64,000 bases of DNA, taken from contig NW_014575560.1 of assembly GCF_000708205.1 (NCBI RefSeq), positions 684,501 through 748,500 of the forward strand, in the 5' to 3' direction. The first letter of the stretch is position 1, and each line of letters starts with the position of its first letter. This document shows positions 13,769 to 24,513 of this stretch, piece after piece. This stretch comes from Mixia osmundae IAM 14324. Lineage: Eukaryota; Basidiomycota; Mixiomycetes; Mixiales; Mixiaceae. The translations under genes were made by a program, and so were the position numbers. Below the pieces are notes generated by a model. It saw only the letters and a program-made list of their open reading frames with translations. It was not told the origin of the DNA and made no database searches.

Positions 13769-14239
13769 ATGGGTCGATCAGGTCAGTAGCTCCCCACATT
13801 CATACTCTCGGTGTGGTGCTCATACAGTCTCGAGCCATCAGCGAAAGCATACAAGCGGCCAACGAAAGCAGAGAAACTCGGTCTCGCCGCCAAAAAGCAA
13901 AAATCCTCTTCATCTGCTCAACCGCCTTTGCCGAGCTCGGCAGCAGCTCAGATCTCGCTGACCAAGTCCAAAGTGCCATCAACCTCGAGAGAACTGTCTG
14001 AGGAACAACGGGCGAAGCTGCAAAGAGTTCTATCTGGCGAGACTGAGCCTCGTAATGCTTCGTCTGCCGGTATGCAGCTCGATGGTGTCACACCCGACCA
14101 GATTGCCGGACCTGCAAAGACGAAGCGCAATCTCAAGTCGAGAGCGAAGAAGGCTACGATGCTAGGAGATAGTGCGCCCGGGTCTGACCGAGACTATCTC
14201 GCTATGTTTGAAAAAGGGCCAGCGAAGCGGAAGCGGTAA
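13769..14239 (+). CDS. Small basic protein, uncharacterised, possibly nucleolar
   Basis: Not recognised. Exon 1 is 13769-13785 (MGRSGH) and a 42-nt GT-AG intron leads to exon 2 at 13828. The protein has about 142 residues and is rich in Lys, Ser and Ala. Features are KAYKRPTKAEKLGLAAKKQK near the N-terminus, a central LSEEQRAKLQRVLSG helix, RNLKSRAKKATML, and a C-terminal DRDYLAMFEKGPAKRKR. The lysine-rich composition and terminal KRKR suggest nuclear or nucleolar residence. Its promoter is shared with RPC19, a Pol I/III subunit, which would suit a ribosome-biogenesis role, but that is inference only. Confidence 0.6.
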
Positions 14240-15197
14240 TCGACATGTCTGTCAGCCTTGGCGCTGCTTGCTAAATCGTAGTATCGTCTCGCCGTTTCGA
14301 CGCTACTTCTGCTTCAGCTCGCAGACCTTGAGCTTGGCCGTTGCGTCGCACTATGGCAGCTTGTATGGGCGCGCCCTACACGAGCACTGTCCAGCCTCGA
14401 GAGTTTCAGTGGGACGCGCACAGGAGCATCATGTCAGTCGTTCAAAGGGTTCCGACGCCTCACAATCAGAATGCGTGCGTCTGACGAAATCCTACTCCAG
14501 CCTGTAGATCTTTGCCAGGCTCAGCAGCGATTCGCAATTTTCAATCGAAGGGTCGAGACTTGCTTCAGAACCCCTAGAGCAGATCAAAAGGCAACCTGCG
14601 AAGCTCTAAGGCTCAAACAAACCTCGTGGGCAGGTGTAACCTGGAATGATAATGTCATTTTCATTGAGCAAGTCGATGGCAATAGAGCCTAGCTGGTGGC
14701 CGGTGCGGTAGAGGCGAGACGCAGCCTCGAGTCCAGAGCGATTAGAGACAACATGGTCGATGACGTCCTGTTTGTGTTTTGCTCTGCCTGGCTCTAATCG
14801 GAGAAGGCATTTTGACAACACATGACCGCGCCGACCTCGTCGTTGCCTTGTCTGATTCGCAACCGCCTGCTTTCAAAGTCGCACTGACCGGTCCCTTTCC
14901 TGACTGTAGCAGAGCGGCTCGTCTCCGCAAGCGGGTAGCGGCATCGCATTGCGCCTGTTCAGTGCCATTCGAGCGGACACGAGTCTTGCTTGTGCAACCT
15001 TCCGCGTACCCTTATGAGCTTCAAGTCGCAGTCTACACGCGCTTCGCATCTCACAAAGAGCGCTCAGGCTCGCTTACCTCACCCGATGATGCGCGAAAGA
15101 TGCAGTCGTGTACTAATGTGATTTGATTCGGAGAATGCTTACTATTTTCTATAAACCGTATTCGTGTCTAGCGTGCTGCTGGTTCGTGGTCGACGTC
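14240..15197. other. Unresolved stretch with weak coding signals on both strands
   Basis: About 960 bp with no recognisable gene. On the minus strand a spliced reading may exist. One open frame (14606-14821) begins MLSKCLLRLEPGRAKHK and contains LYRTGHQLGSIAIDLLNEND. A downstream piece near 14500-14575 reads EASLDPSIENCESLLSLAKIY before a stop. On the plus strand an open frame of about 115 codons ends at 15126. None matches a family I know. A small gene of around 100-150 residues on the minus strand is possible, but no complete intron-exon model convinced me. Confidence 0.3.
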
Positions 15198-16107
15198 CTA
15201 CTCCTGATTGAGACATTCTTCGTCGGTGGCTTTGGACTTGCCTTTGTCGCCCTTTGCCGAAGCCGATCTGCCTGAGGTGAAACTGAATTCTCGAGTCTGA
15301 GTCTTCGTCTTCTTCAGTTCGCTGCCTGTTGCAGTCGTATCGTCACCGGACCTCTTGTTGCAATCTTTGAGCACATTGGTGACCGGCTTGAGCACGGCGG
15401 GGATGCCAGAGTTCTTTCGCAGCTGTCTGGCTGCATCTGGCTCGGCCGACGACGAACGAAGGCGTTCACCTTGAGGCAAACGCGGCAAAGGCTGTGCGCT
15501 GCCAATGCTTGCTGCGCTGGTCAACGCGGGTTCTGGATTAGTTGCGAGGCGCAGGGAATCGTTTGGAAAGGCCTTCTCTGAAGTGTCATGAGCCAAATGC
15601 GCCCCTCCATCGACATGCGTTGACTCGTCGGCATTCTGTTTCGACACACTCTCCGCAACGGGCTCTGTGAGCTGGACATCAGTTTACTAGCCAGACTGAA
15701 CCTCGAGTCGACTTGCGCTGGAGCTCTGCTTCGCTAGCGTCTGCACGACCGTCATGAACATCTACCTCTGCTTGATGCAGCCCTGGACCCATCGTCACAG
15801 GCGTGGTGCGCACTCGCACTCGGTCCGACTCGCCCGGTACGCCGTCCAGCAGCGGCGTCATGAATTTGCGAAAGTCATGCACCGCATAGCGAAGATCCTC
15901 TTGCTCTTTCCTCACGTCAGCCATCAATTGGACTCTAGCGTTGTCGAGGTCGTCAATGAATGCTATTAATTCTCTGATGTTGGTCGCAATTTGTCTACAC
16001 CGTGACATGGCTTCCTCAATCTGCACACTGCGTTGTATGTAGGCTCGTCGAAGAGGCGAATCTGCGTTGCCGAGCATATCGCCTAGACCATCGTCACTGT
16101 GTGACAT
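15198..16107 (-). CDS. Uncharacterised coiled-coil protein
   Basis: Not recognised. A start at 16107 gives MSHSDDGLGDML, a helical segment (RRAYIQRSVQIEEAMSRCRQ, IRELIAFIDDLDNARVQL, VRKEQEDLRYAVHDFRKFM) likely to form a coiled coil, and then a hydrophilic linker. A short intron of about 40 nt (near 15671-15710, phase 1) joins this to a Ser/Lys-rich tail ending at 15198. The total is about 290 residues. An alternative in-frame ATG at 16278 would add 57 basic residues. Size, an N-terminal coiled coil and a disordered tail would fit many structural or kinetochore-type proteins, but no motif decides it. Confidence 0.55.
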
Positions 16108-16938
16108 GATCTTGTACGGGCAGCGAGGTGCCGCTTGGCCAGCTGCCACCGGCCGGTGACTAGGCTGCCTGGCACGCTCGCCCGAATCAAGCTCACGCCT
16201 ACGCGGGGCGCGACGTGTATCTTGGCATTTGGCTTCAGCTCTTCGAAGCTGCAATTGGTGTCGCTGCCTCTGCGCCATGTATACCGTACAATTGCATGCT
16301 ACCAGGGATTGTACGATGGGAGGTCTGTGATCGTGTTGCTAGGTTGCTCGCTTGCAGATTGTCTGCTGCCATCCGAGCCGAGCTCGCCACCGAATGAGCG
16401 ACTGTTACGCCCAGCGGGCGCTCTGCGTCTGTGATTCACATGAGCGATGCTTGTAGCGTGTCATATATTGCAGCTTCCTGTCTCTGTCTCTGCCTCTGTT
16501 CAATCAGCATTCCCATAAAGCAGTCGGTCGGCAAATCATATATAAGATCGCGCAACACATCAGTATACATACGACAACAACTGTAGCTCGTGTCAAGCTA
16601 CAGCATGTGAACGATGGCGGTGACACCTGAAGAAACGACGGCCTGAGGTGTCGACATGTCTGACAAAGCCTGCAGCTTTTTTCGTGTTCATGTGTCATGC
16701 TTCCGCGTCGAGTGATGCTGAGATACGTCTGCAACGTGAACGCAAGTGTGGCTATGTACCTGTCAGCGTCTCGACGCGAAGATGCCTGCGATGTATGTGT
16801 CGCGCGAAGAGTCTTCGAAACGCGCCCTCGAGTGCAGATCGTCTTCCTCATTCGCGACTTGTGCTTGAGGCGGTACAAGCCAGAGGCACGGGAGAATCAT
16901 AAGGATAGTGCATATTTGGTGGTTATGGTGGGAGGTGT

Positions 16939-17422
16939 GCTGGTCTTGCCTACGAAACGAGCGTGCATTGAGTACTCACCCGTCGTCGGCCATGTTGCGA
17001 TCATAGCCTCAAGGTGGCAGTGTCAGATCGCCNCCCTGCAATGCCCATGCTGCGACACATGGCACACTTGTAGGCGAGTAAGGATCCTCGACGACTCTTG
17101 GTCCGGCAGTACATTTGCTGGTCTTGCCGACGAAACGAGCGTGCATTGAGTACTCACCCGTCGTCGGCCATGTTGCGATCATAGCCTCAAGGTGGCAGTG
17201 TCAGATCGCCTCACTTGCTCGAATCGCGATGTACTGATCTTCTTGTTGATAGACCGTACGCCTCCCTAGGTTCCCTGCAATGCCCATGCTGCGACACATG
17301 GCACACTTGTAGGCGAGTAAGGATCCTCGACGACTCTTGGTCCGGCAGTACATTTGCTGGTCTTGCCTACGAAACGAGCGTGCATTGAGTACTCACCCGT
17401 CGTCGGCCATGTTGCGATCATA
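16939..17422 (+). repeat. Tandem direct repeat, unit about 239 bp, at least 2.5 copies
   Basis: The anchor GCTGGTCTTGCC recurs at 16939, 17117 and 17356, and CCCTGCAATGCCC at 17034 and 17273. Copy 2 (17034-17272) is complete. Copy 1 is cut by a single N at 17033 and lacks about 60 bp relative to copy 2. Copy 3 runs into the N gap. Copies are nearly identical, which points to recent duplication or to collapsed assembly. On the minus strand each unit can be read as a short peptide with KCTAGP, EDPYSP and VPCVAAW. Confidence 0.85.
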
Positions 17423-17612
17423 NNNNNNNNNNNNNNNNNNNNNNNNNNNNNNNNNNNNNNNNNNNNNNNNNNNNNNNNNNNNNNNNNNNNNNNNNNNNNN
17501 NNNNNNNNNNNNNNNNNNNNNNNNNNNNNNNNNNNNNNNNNNNNNNNNNNNNNNNNNNNNNNNNNNNNNNNNNNNNNNNNNNNNNNNNNNNNNNNNNNNN
17601 NNNNNNNNNNNN
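17423..17612. other. Assembly gap (190 N)
   Basis: A run of N bases inside the tandem repeat region, together with the single N at 17033. The true repeat number and sequence are unknown. Open frames that cross it are artefacts. Confidence 0.98.
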
Positions 17613-17635
17613 TCTCACGAGAGACGCGTGATCCC

Positions 17636-17780
17636 CATGCTGCGACACATGGCAGACTCAGAGGCGGGCCAGGGTCATTGATAAGTGTCGGTCTGGCAGT
17701 ACATTTGTCGCCTTGGTACTTGGATTGCATCAACTTGCCAGTGGTGGGAAAGTTGCACAACAGTCCGCGAAGGAGGGAGA
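17636..17780 (+). repeat. Diverged copy of the tandem unit, right of the gap
   Basis: CCCATGCTGCGACACATGGCA and GGCAGTACATTTG match the 239-bp unit, but the rest has drifted. On the minus strand the peptide similarity is clearer than the DNA: FPTTGKLMQSKYQGDKCTARP and LPCVAAW here, versus WPTTGEY, KCTAGP and VPCVAAW in the left copies. Protein-level conservation between diverged copies hints that the minus strand codes or once coded for a small cysteine-bearing peptide. Confidence 0.55.
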
Positions 17781-18007
17781 CAAAGATGGCTGGTAGCAGG
17801 TGAGATGGCGGGCATTTGACAAGCCTGCCTGTATTAGGCTTCAAGCCAAGTCAATATCTGCTGCATCGGACGGCAAACGCGCCCTGGCGGGCAAACGTCC
17901 GGCAAAGTCCGAATTTCCCGATCGCTAAGCGCGAAGTCACCGAGACGCGTTCAAGTGATACATTGAAGGTGCGACACATGGTGCACAGTCGAGCAACATA
18001 CAAAAAA

Positions 18008-19781
18008 TCACGTAGTCGATACAGCTGCTGCGGTCGTGCGGACCAGCTCATGCTCCAACAGAATTGCCTCTTCTGCCGCCCGGGTCTCTGCATCCGTTTG
18101 CCTCTGGAGCGCCGCATCGGCGATGACTTGTGCTCTCTTGCGCTCAGCTTCGGCTTTCGCACTCCTGATATCGGCAGTCAGTCTCTCTGCCTGTGCATTG
18201 CGCCATTCGCAGTCATTGTAAAACTCGCAATAGTGACATTTCCTCGTTTCTTCGATACTGACGCCTCTCGGTTCCCTCTCCGACCGCCAGAATTGACCTC
18301 TATCGCACAGGAGCGCCTGCAGTCTGTCCGCGTCGTATTTGAATGTATGACGGCCAATCTCTTTGCCCACCGAAGTGCTCATTTTCGACCTAGCGATGGG
18401 TGGTTCAGCGGAAGAGAGCTGCGCTTCCGCTGCTTGCGCTCTCGTGCGAGGTCGTTTCGCTAGCATCTCCGGCTCCTCAGGAGCAGGACTGGAGGCAGGT
18501 GAATCCAGAGCCTGGCGCAAGCAGTAGATGAGCTGCAGCTTTGGGTCGATCGGCTCCAGCTGGCCAAAGTAGATCCGTATACAATTGATGAGATCGCCTA
18601 GCGTCTTTGCTCGTTGGAGAGCTTCGGTCTCGACAGCAGAGCCAATCAGAGCGTTCATGTCTCTGCCAAATTCTTCACTGAAGGCGGACTCGCGCTCTAG
18701 CCTGAACAGTGCAAGGTAGTCGTCCCAAGGCATCTTGTCGTCTCTGAGCTCGTCGAAGAGCCTCTTATAAATCATGAGCTGCATTTCTGACGCCTTTCTG
18801 ATTGGCTCAGCCGGGAGCGCGGTACTCTTCGCGCGCGTCTTGGTATCTGTCAGTAGGCAGCGATGGGTAGGTACAGGCGGCGCGGCAGGCTTGTCCTCCG
18901 GCTTTGCTTGCAGTGAGAAGAACTGGTGCAACGTCCTGTCTTGCTGTGCAGACGAATCTGATCTCCTGCCCTTGCGCTTCGTGCCAGTCTTTGTGGTGTG
19001 TTTCAAGATTGGTTCGCGTTTGATCTCGTCCGCCACGCCAAGAACGATGAAATTGTCCAGCCGACCGAACAGTGGGAACTCGCGCGTGTGACCATTTCTT
19101 AGCAGGGAATCTAGTGCTGCGATAAGTCTGTATAATTTCAATGCGATCGCATCGACTTTGCTCGTCGTTTCAATCTTGACGACTTCGGGGTGAACTTTCC
19201 GTTCGAGCTTCAGATGAGTCGCAACGCCTGCATCAAGGATCCTACAGGCGAATGCATCAGTGTGCTATGCCATGCCAGAATGGAGTCCTACTTTTGTTGG
19301 CGCACAGTCTGTTTTTGGTCGATCTTGACTGTATTGCCTTGCTGGGTGATGATAGACGTTGGACGTTCTGCGACAGGTAACCAGCGTTTTCCGAGCATGC
19401 CATAGCTGCCGTGCGCGCATCAGACCTTGACAATGCTTATACAGTACAGTGATCTCACATGAAGGCATATTCGCACCAGGACGGGCCGGAAAAGTCAGTA
19501 GCGCTTAAACTGCCTCTTGATCTGAACCGCTCAAAGAGTGATCGTCTCGCTCCCTCCTTGGTGGCCTGCAGTGCCATGTCTGACGCTGGACCTGTCTCCC
19601 CTAGCAAGTCTAGCAGAACGTCGCTTTTCGGCTCGAGATCGTCACGCTCGTATTCGATCTCAATCTGACCGGACACCGATCGTGCCTCTCTGCTTGGCTG
19701 GCAGTGAGCGTACGCGTCCCAGTCGAGAGCAGATAGGTCAAGATCGTCTTCGCCGTAGTCGGAGCTAGGACGGGCTTGCAT
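18008..19781 (-). CDS. EXO5: Exonuclease V (EXO5/Dem1), Fe-S PD-(D/E)XK nuclease
   Basis: Exo5 is a single-strand exonuclease of the RecB-like nuclease fold, required in mitochondria in yeast. The start at 19781 gives an acidic N-terminus, then LSATDFSGPSWCEYAF, whose Cys is the first cluster ligand. After an intron come YGMLGKRWLPVAERPTSIIT and KIDQKQTVRQQK, and after another HLKLERKVHPEVVKIETTSKVDAIALKL. FPLFGRLDNFIVLGVADEIKR carries the nuclease Asp/Glu residues. The C-terminal CHYCEFYNDCEW supplies the remaining cysteines of the Fe-S cluster. A Gln/Ala/Glu-rich helix closes the protein. Its start is 58 bp from the divergent TRM1 start. Confidence 0.9.
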
Positions 19782-19838
19782 TGGCGCCCATCGATGATGT
19801 CAGGACAAGCTTGTTCGCTTGATCGTCGTGGATTTTCA

Positions 19839-22144
19839 ATGTCAAAAAATGACGAGCGCGACGGGTTGCTCCAGCGGATGCGAGCGAGCTTTCCGAGCTG
19901 GAGCAAGATCATCAAGATGGGCAGGAACAAGTCGGCAACGACAGGCAAGGTGGCCATCATCCAAAGAGAGGGACTACTCCAGCCCGGCAGCCGGGCTTGT
20001 CCTCCAAATTACATTCTCCATGGTGAAGGCTCCACTGTCATTTTGCTGCCTCGTGCCGCCCCAGCAAGCGTGATACCCTCGGGAGAAGCAGTAGCATCGA
20101 CTAGCAAGATCAACAGTCGAGTCAAGTGCGAGGAGGAACAGGAAGTCTTCATCAATCCCATTCAGGAGTACAACAGAGACCTTTCGGTGGCTTGCATCGA
20201 TACCTGGAGCCGCATTCGTGCAGCAGAGCGCCATGAGAAGGCATCCTCACGACGCGCTTATAAGCGCCAACGTAATGGCGCTAATGCGGACGACAACGCC
20301 CAAGGAAAGCGCCGCAAGCTTGACAATGACGCGACCGAGATAGCCGCTGGCGAGTCACGTCAGACTGACATTGAGGAGGCCGCAGCAGACGAACCTGACG
20401 GCGTGGGAGCTGAGGATGCTCCAGCGTCCGCTCAGCCTAACCCGAATTCGTACAAGTTTACCGCCTTTGAAGCTCTCGCTGCTTCTGGCCTCCGCTCAAT
20501 ACGCTATGCACGCGAGCTGCCTCTCCTCAAGTATGTGGAAAACCCCCCCCCCCTTTTATCACGATAGGCTGATCAAAGCACAATCAGATGGGTACAAGCG
20601 AACGATCTGAGCCCCAAAGCAGTCAAGCTCATCCAGATGAACGCCGACTTTAACGAGCTAAGCGATCCGGACGATGCGGAAAAGCGGTGGCCCATCAAAA
20701 CGCAGCCGACCGCGGAAACCATTGCAGCCGAGATCCCGGAAGCATCAGCGTCGTCTGTCAAGTCACAGGCAAAAGTCAGAGTGTCACAGGGCGACTGCTG
20801 TACGATCATGTACGCCGAACGGCAGACGAGAAACTATAACGTCATCGACCTGGATCCATATGGCAGCGCAGCGCCTTTCATCGATGCCGCAGTACAGGCA
20901 GTTGCTGATCATGGCCTGCTCTGCATCACTTGTACTGACCTCGCTGTTCTCGCTGGCTGTGGGTATCCCGAGAAGACGTGCGTCAAACGCGGACTTTTGT
21001 TGCCTCGCTCACATGTGTCCAGTTTCTCGCTATACGGAGGTTCTCCGACCCGAGCCGAATACTCGCATGAAGTTGTCAGTCGTGCCTGCTGCCAAGGGAA
21101 TGCGTGCTGAAATCGTACCAGGCGCTGCGACTTGTGCTTCACGCAATCTCATCATCGGCTGCCCGCTACGGGCGTCACATAGAACCTGTGCTCTCGCTGT
21201 CCATTGACTACTATCTGCGCGTCTTCGTACGCGTTGCGAGCGGACCTATCAAAGTCAAGCAGTTGGCGAGCACGACAGCGCTTGTTTATGTCTGCAATTA
21301 TTGCCAGTCGCCAAACTTTCAACCGATGGGACGGATTCATAGCAGGCCTACCAGAAAAGAAGGCAGCGCACCTCAGCTGTCATTTGGCACGGCAACGGGT
21401 CCTCCTACAAATTCGACGTGCGATCAGTGCAAGCAGACCTATCATGTCGCCGGTCCAATGTGGATGGGCAGGCTTCACGACAAGAGCTTCGTCACTGCTG
21501 TCATAGATCACGTTGAGCAATCTGGCGACCATTACGCCACAAAGGCGCGAATGCTCGGCATGCTGAAAGTGGCACAAGCCGAATTGGACGCGCCGTTCTA
21601 CTTCTCGCCGAGCAAGCTGGCAAGCATGTATCACTGCAGCGCGCCACCTCTCAATTCCGTCGTGTAAGTCTGCCGGTGAGCAAACGTACTCTGAGCTGAT
21701 TGTGACGTCTGCCTCAGCAATGCTGTCTTGAACGCAGGCTACTCGGCATCTCGCAGTCACTGCGCGTCTGGATCGCTCAAGACAGACGCACCGCGAAGTT
21801 TCTTACTCGCCATCATTCGCAAATGGATCGAGACTCATCCTGTCAAGCTCAGCAACATCAAGGAAGGCAATCCGGCGCGCATCCTCCTGGCAGGCTGCAA
21901 GACCGTCGAAGAAGTGGCCGCGCGGGCCGCAAGCGATTCACTGCCACTTGAAGCAGACAACGCCGGTCCCTCTAATAGCAACGGGCGCGACGCGGCTTTG
22001 CCAGCTGCTAGCGCGCCTTCAGTAGATGTCAATTTCGACAAGAACCCGCAGACACACACTGTCTTGATGAGTCAGCTTGGCCTCGCAATGTATCCCACTA
22101 ATCCTCTGGACAACTGGGGACCTCAAAAAGCGTCAAGCACCTAA
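19839..22144 (+). CDS. TRM1: TRM1, tRNA (guanine26-N2)-dimethyltransferase
   Basis: Makes m2,2-G26 in nuclear and mitochondrial tRNAs using S-adenosylmethionine. Exons 19839-20530, 20588-20977, 21023-21071, 21122-21663 and 21718-22144 are all in phase and give 699 residues. Signatures: EEQEVFINPIQEYNRDLSV, FEALAASGLRSIRYA (AdoMet loop), VQANDLSPKAVKLIQMNA, and NVIDLDPYGSAAPFIDAAVQ (catalytic Asp-Pro-Tyr, about residue 319). ALRLVLHAISSSAARYGR and LNAGYSASRSHC follow. Upstream in-frame ATGs and the basic stretch before residue 40 could form a mitochondrial presequence, so the start may vary. Intron 1 holds a C11 run at 20543-20553. Confidence 0.94.
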
Positions 22145-22190
22145 TGATTGCATGTGTACAGTCCAAGCTAGCATGGTCGTCATTGGAGTC

Positions 22191-24122
22191 TCACTTGTAT
22201 CGTGTTTGGTCGTGAAGACTGAGGCAGTCGCTCCAGTCGGGCTGGCGGCCTATAGCTACGCGGTAGATTGCATCCCTAAGCAGCCAGACCTTTCCTCGAG
22301 GTTGTGATGTGGTCGTGCATTTTGCTGCATAGGGCGAGGCTTTGACGAGCGCCTGGAGTTGTGTATGTAGCTGTGTACGAGCAGCTTGCATTTCTGGTAT
22401 CGCAGACGAACCACGTAGTCTCGATGTGAGGATGTAGCAGAAGACAAGACCTGTACGAGTCGAAGCGTAGAAAAATTCGATGACTTTGATACTGAGGAAT
22501 TGCAGGACGGGCACGACCAACAGGATTGGCCAGACCCAATGCGCTTTATCGACTGTGACGGCGACCACGACGAGGACTATCAGGCACAGAAACCATGACA
22601 CGATCAATCCCACGAAACCCGCCAATATCTGCGCGACAATCGTCAGCTTCGTTCGAGACGTAGCCAGCGACAGCTTACCCTGACGCGTGACTGCATCAAA
22701 CGCACGCAGTCTTCGCCTTCCGAGTTTGGTCGGCCCTTTGCCATCTTGCCGCAGCTGTAGCTGCACATCAAGAACATCGGCGCGAGCAGGATCGTTGCTG
22801 GTATTGCGAATGCACCGATGACAGGCGTGACGATGATCCTGACCAGCAGCTGAAGCAAGAGCCATATACTGTGCTGTGTGGCGACATGCATTAGGTCGTG
22901 ATCATTGATGCCGAAAGCCTCGAGACGATTGAGATAGTTCTGCACCTCAATCAGCTTGGCTGCGAGCAAGGACAGAGAGCACGCACAAGGAGCTGATCGG
23001 GTAGCATCGACTTTCTTCCCTCTTCGCTAGATTCGATCGACTTTTCGGAAAAGGATATGATCATTCGCGACGAGTCCTTGCCCAGTGTGGGCACGATAGG
23101 TGAGCTGGGCGTCGATTTGCCGGTCTGACTGCTCTTCTCCGAATTTTCGGAATCGTGGTAGAAGTCAGCGTCCATGATAGCTAGGCCGATATTTTGCGCT
23201 TGCGTCACATAGTCTGACAAGGAAGGTCGCGGAGCGTCCAAGGGCTGCAAGATTGACCGCGCGATGATGGCCTGACGAGTTGTGTCCCAAGTATCGAGGT
23301 CGAGCATGCCCTCCTTGATGCGCGTGCCCATGAGTTCTGTCAACGCACGTACGCCGGCGAAATCGTCAAGCTTTCCCGTCTCGGCATTGCATATGAGCTC
23401 AGGATGTGTGCGAGGTGTCAGGATGATAGGTTCATTAAACCGGAGCAGAACCTTGCTACGGAAACGTTCGCGGTGCAGGTAACAGAGCGACACGTTCGCG
23501 ATGACCACCTTCCAATCTGGCTCATCGCGATGCGCTGTGAGTGTGTCAGACACCGTCCTCGCGATGCCAGTCTTTAGAGATGCCATATGTGGCTGATAGA
23601 GCGTTCTGCCCTCAGGACTGAGCAAGATGGCTTGACCGTTGCCCAGCTCTTCGATAAGACGGCTGTTCAGCTTTGCGTTGGCTGCGCCGATCTGCTGCCC
23701 TTCATAGTCCGATTGGCGCATGATGGGCAGACAGCCGCCAGATTCAAGGAACCAACCGAGTAGAGACTTATTTCTGAACTCCTTGTCTCGTGCGATTGGA
23801 CGGAAGAATGACCTGGCTCTGATGGGGATCCTGCCGACGATGAGGAAAGCATCGACGTGCTGGGCAGGATGAGCTGCGGCAACGACGGTGGGAATGCCAT
23901 CGCCTGGCAAATGCTCGAGGCCACTGATCTCGATCTCGGAGTAGTAAAAATAGCATCTAGCAGAAAAGCGCAGAGCTCGATGAGCATACGAATCGACATT
24001 TTGACGAGGCAACTCACGCGATGCCAGCCAATCGACTGAGCGGACGATAAAGACGACATCCCTTGGTCGATCCGGCGTCACGCGCGAGCAGATCGCCTGC
24101 CTTCATCTCCGCTGCAGACATT
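22191..24122 (-). CDS. Glycerol-3-phosphate/DHAP acyltransferase (GPT2/SCT1-like)
   Basis: Membrane acyltransferase for the first step of phosphatidic acid synthesis in the ER. A start at 24122 gives MSAAEMKAGDLLARDAG, CRLYRPLSRLAGIA, then across a GT-AG intron (near 23954-24015) CYFYYSEIEISGLEHLPGDG. The PlsC-type motif here is AAHPAQHVDAF, with His and Asp spaced by five residues as in yeast Gpt2/Sct1. A second block reads LSPEGRTLYQPHMASLKTGIA. The C-terminal part contains several hydrophobic helices (LLLQLLVRIIVTPVIGAFAI; FVGLIVSWFLCLIVLVVVAV; WPILLVVPVLQFLSI). The gene converges with TRM1, with 46 bp between stops. Confidence 0.85.
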
Positions 24123-24513
24123 CTGTAGCTACTCTGCGCGAGTCGGAGGAGCGGTCAAGGACGTCGAACGAGGATGCCGACTCGGGAGTCGCCCTAATAT
24201 ACTCTGAGCCCGAGAACGGGCAGTCTGGGGAAGATTGGCGTCTCGTCCTTTGCTCAATCGGTGCAGTCATTGCCGATGCAGAGCTATTAACTGTTTCCGA
24301 GACGTTACGCTAATGAATGGAAGCTATGCGAGCCGCAGATCTGCAGCTTAGCGCTGGGCTAGGCCGCTTTGCGCGCTGTGTTTTAACGCGTGTTTCCGAT
24401 CACGAGCAGTTTGGTTTTTGTTCCGTGCCCAAGACATTGATTGCATTTGTGTCATGCAGACAGACAGGCTTCATCCCTTCGTCCTCCATCTTCTACGGAC
24501 ACTGTCGTGAGCA
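24123..24513. promoter_or_regulatory. Divergent promoter between the acyltransferase and the MFS transporter
   Basis: 391 bp with no supported gene. It serves as the shared 5' region of two membrane-protein genes. I see no clear TATA element or repeated motif in it. Confidence 0.4.

Larger units (their letters stand above)
16108..18007. other. Gene-poor region with tandem repeat and assembly gap
   Basis: About 1.9 kb without a supported gene, the longest such stretch here. The left part (16108-16930) shows only short open frames with no family resemblance. The right part holds direct repeats and an N run, described separately. This is the only place in the window where the assembly itself is doubtful. 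Confidence 0.7.

Noticed and set aside
14779-15126. 115-codon plus-strand open frame (no ATG at its start)
   Set aside because: No start codon, no family, and the opposite strand is equally open; kept only as part of an unresolved interval.
16697-17149. 150-codon plus-strand open frame running into the repeat and N
   Set aside because: It crosses the single N and the repeat, has no recognisable domain and no plausible start context; likely chance.
17266-17844. Long minus-strand frame spanning the N gap
   Set aside because: 190 of its bases are N, so the continuity is an artefact. Only the flanking segments are informative.
20541-20560. Apparent frameshift at a C11 run in TRM1
   Set aside because: The run lies inside a phase-matched GT-AG intron (20531-20587), and the exons on both sides join perfectly.
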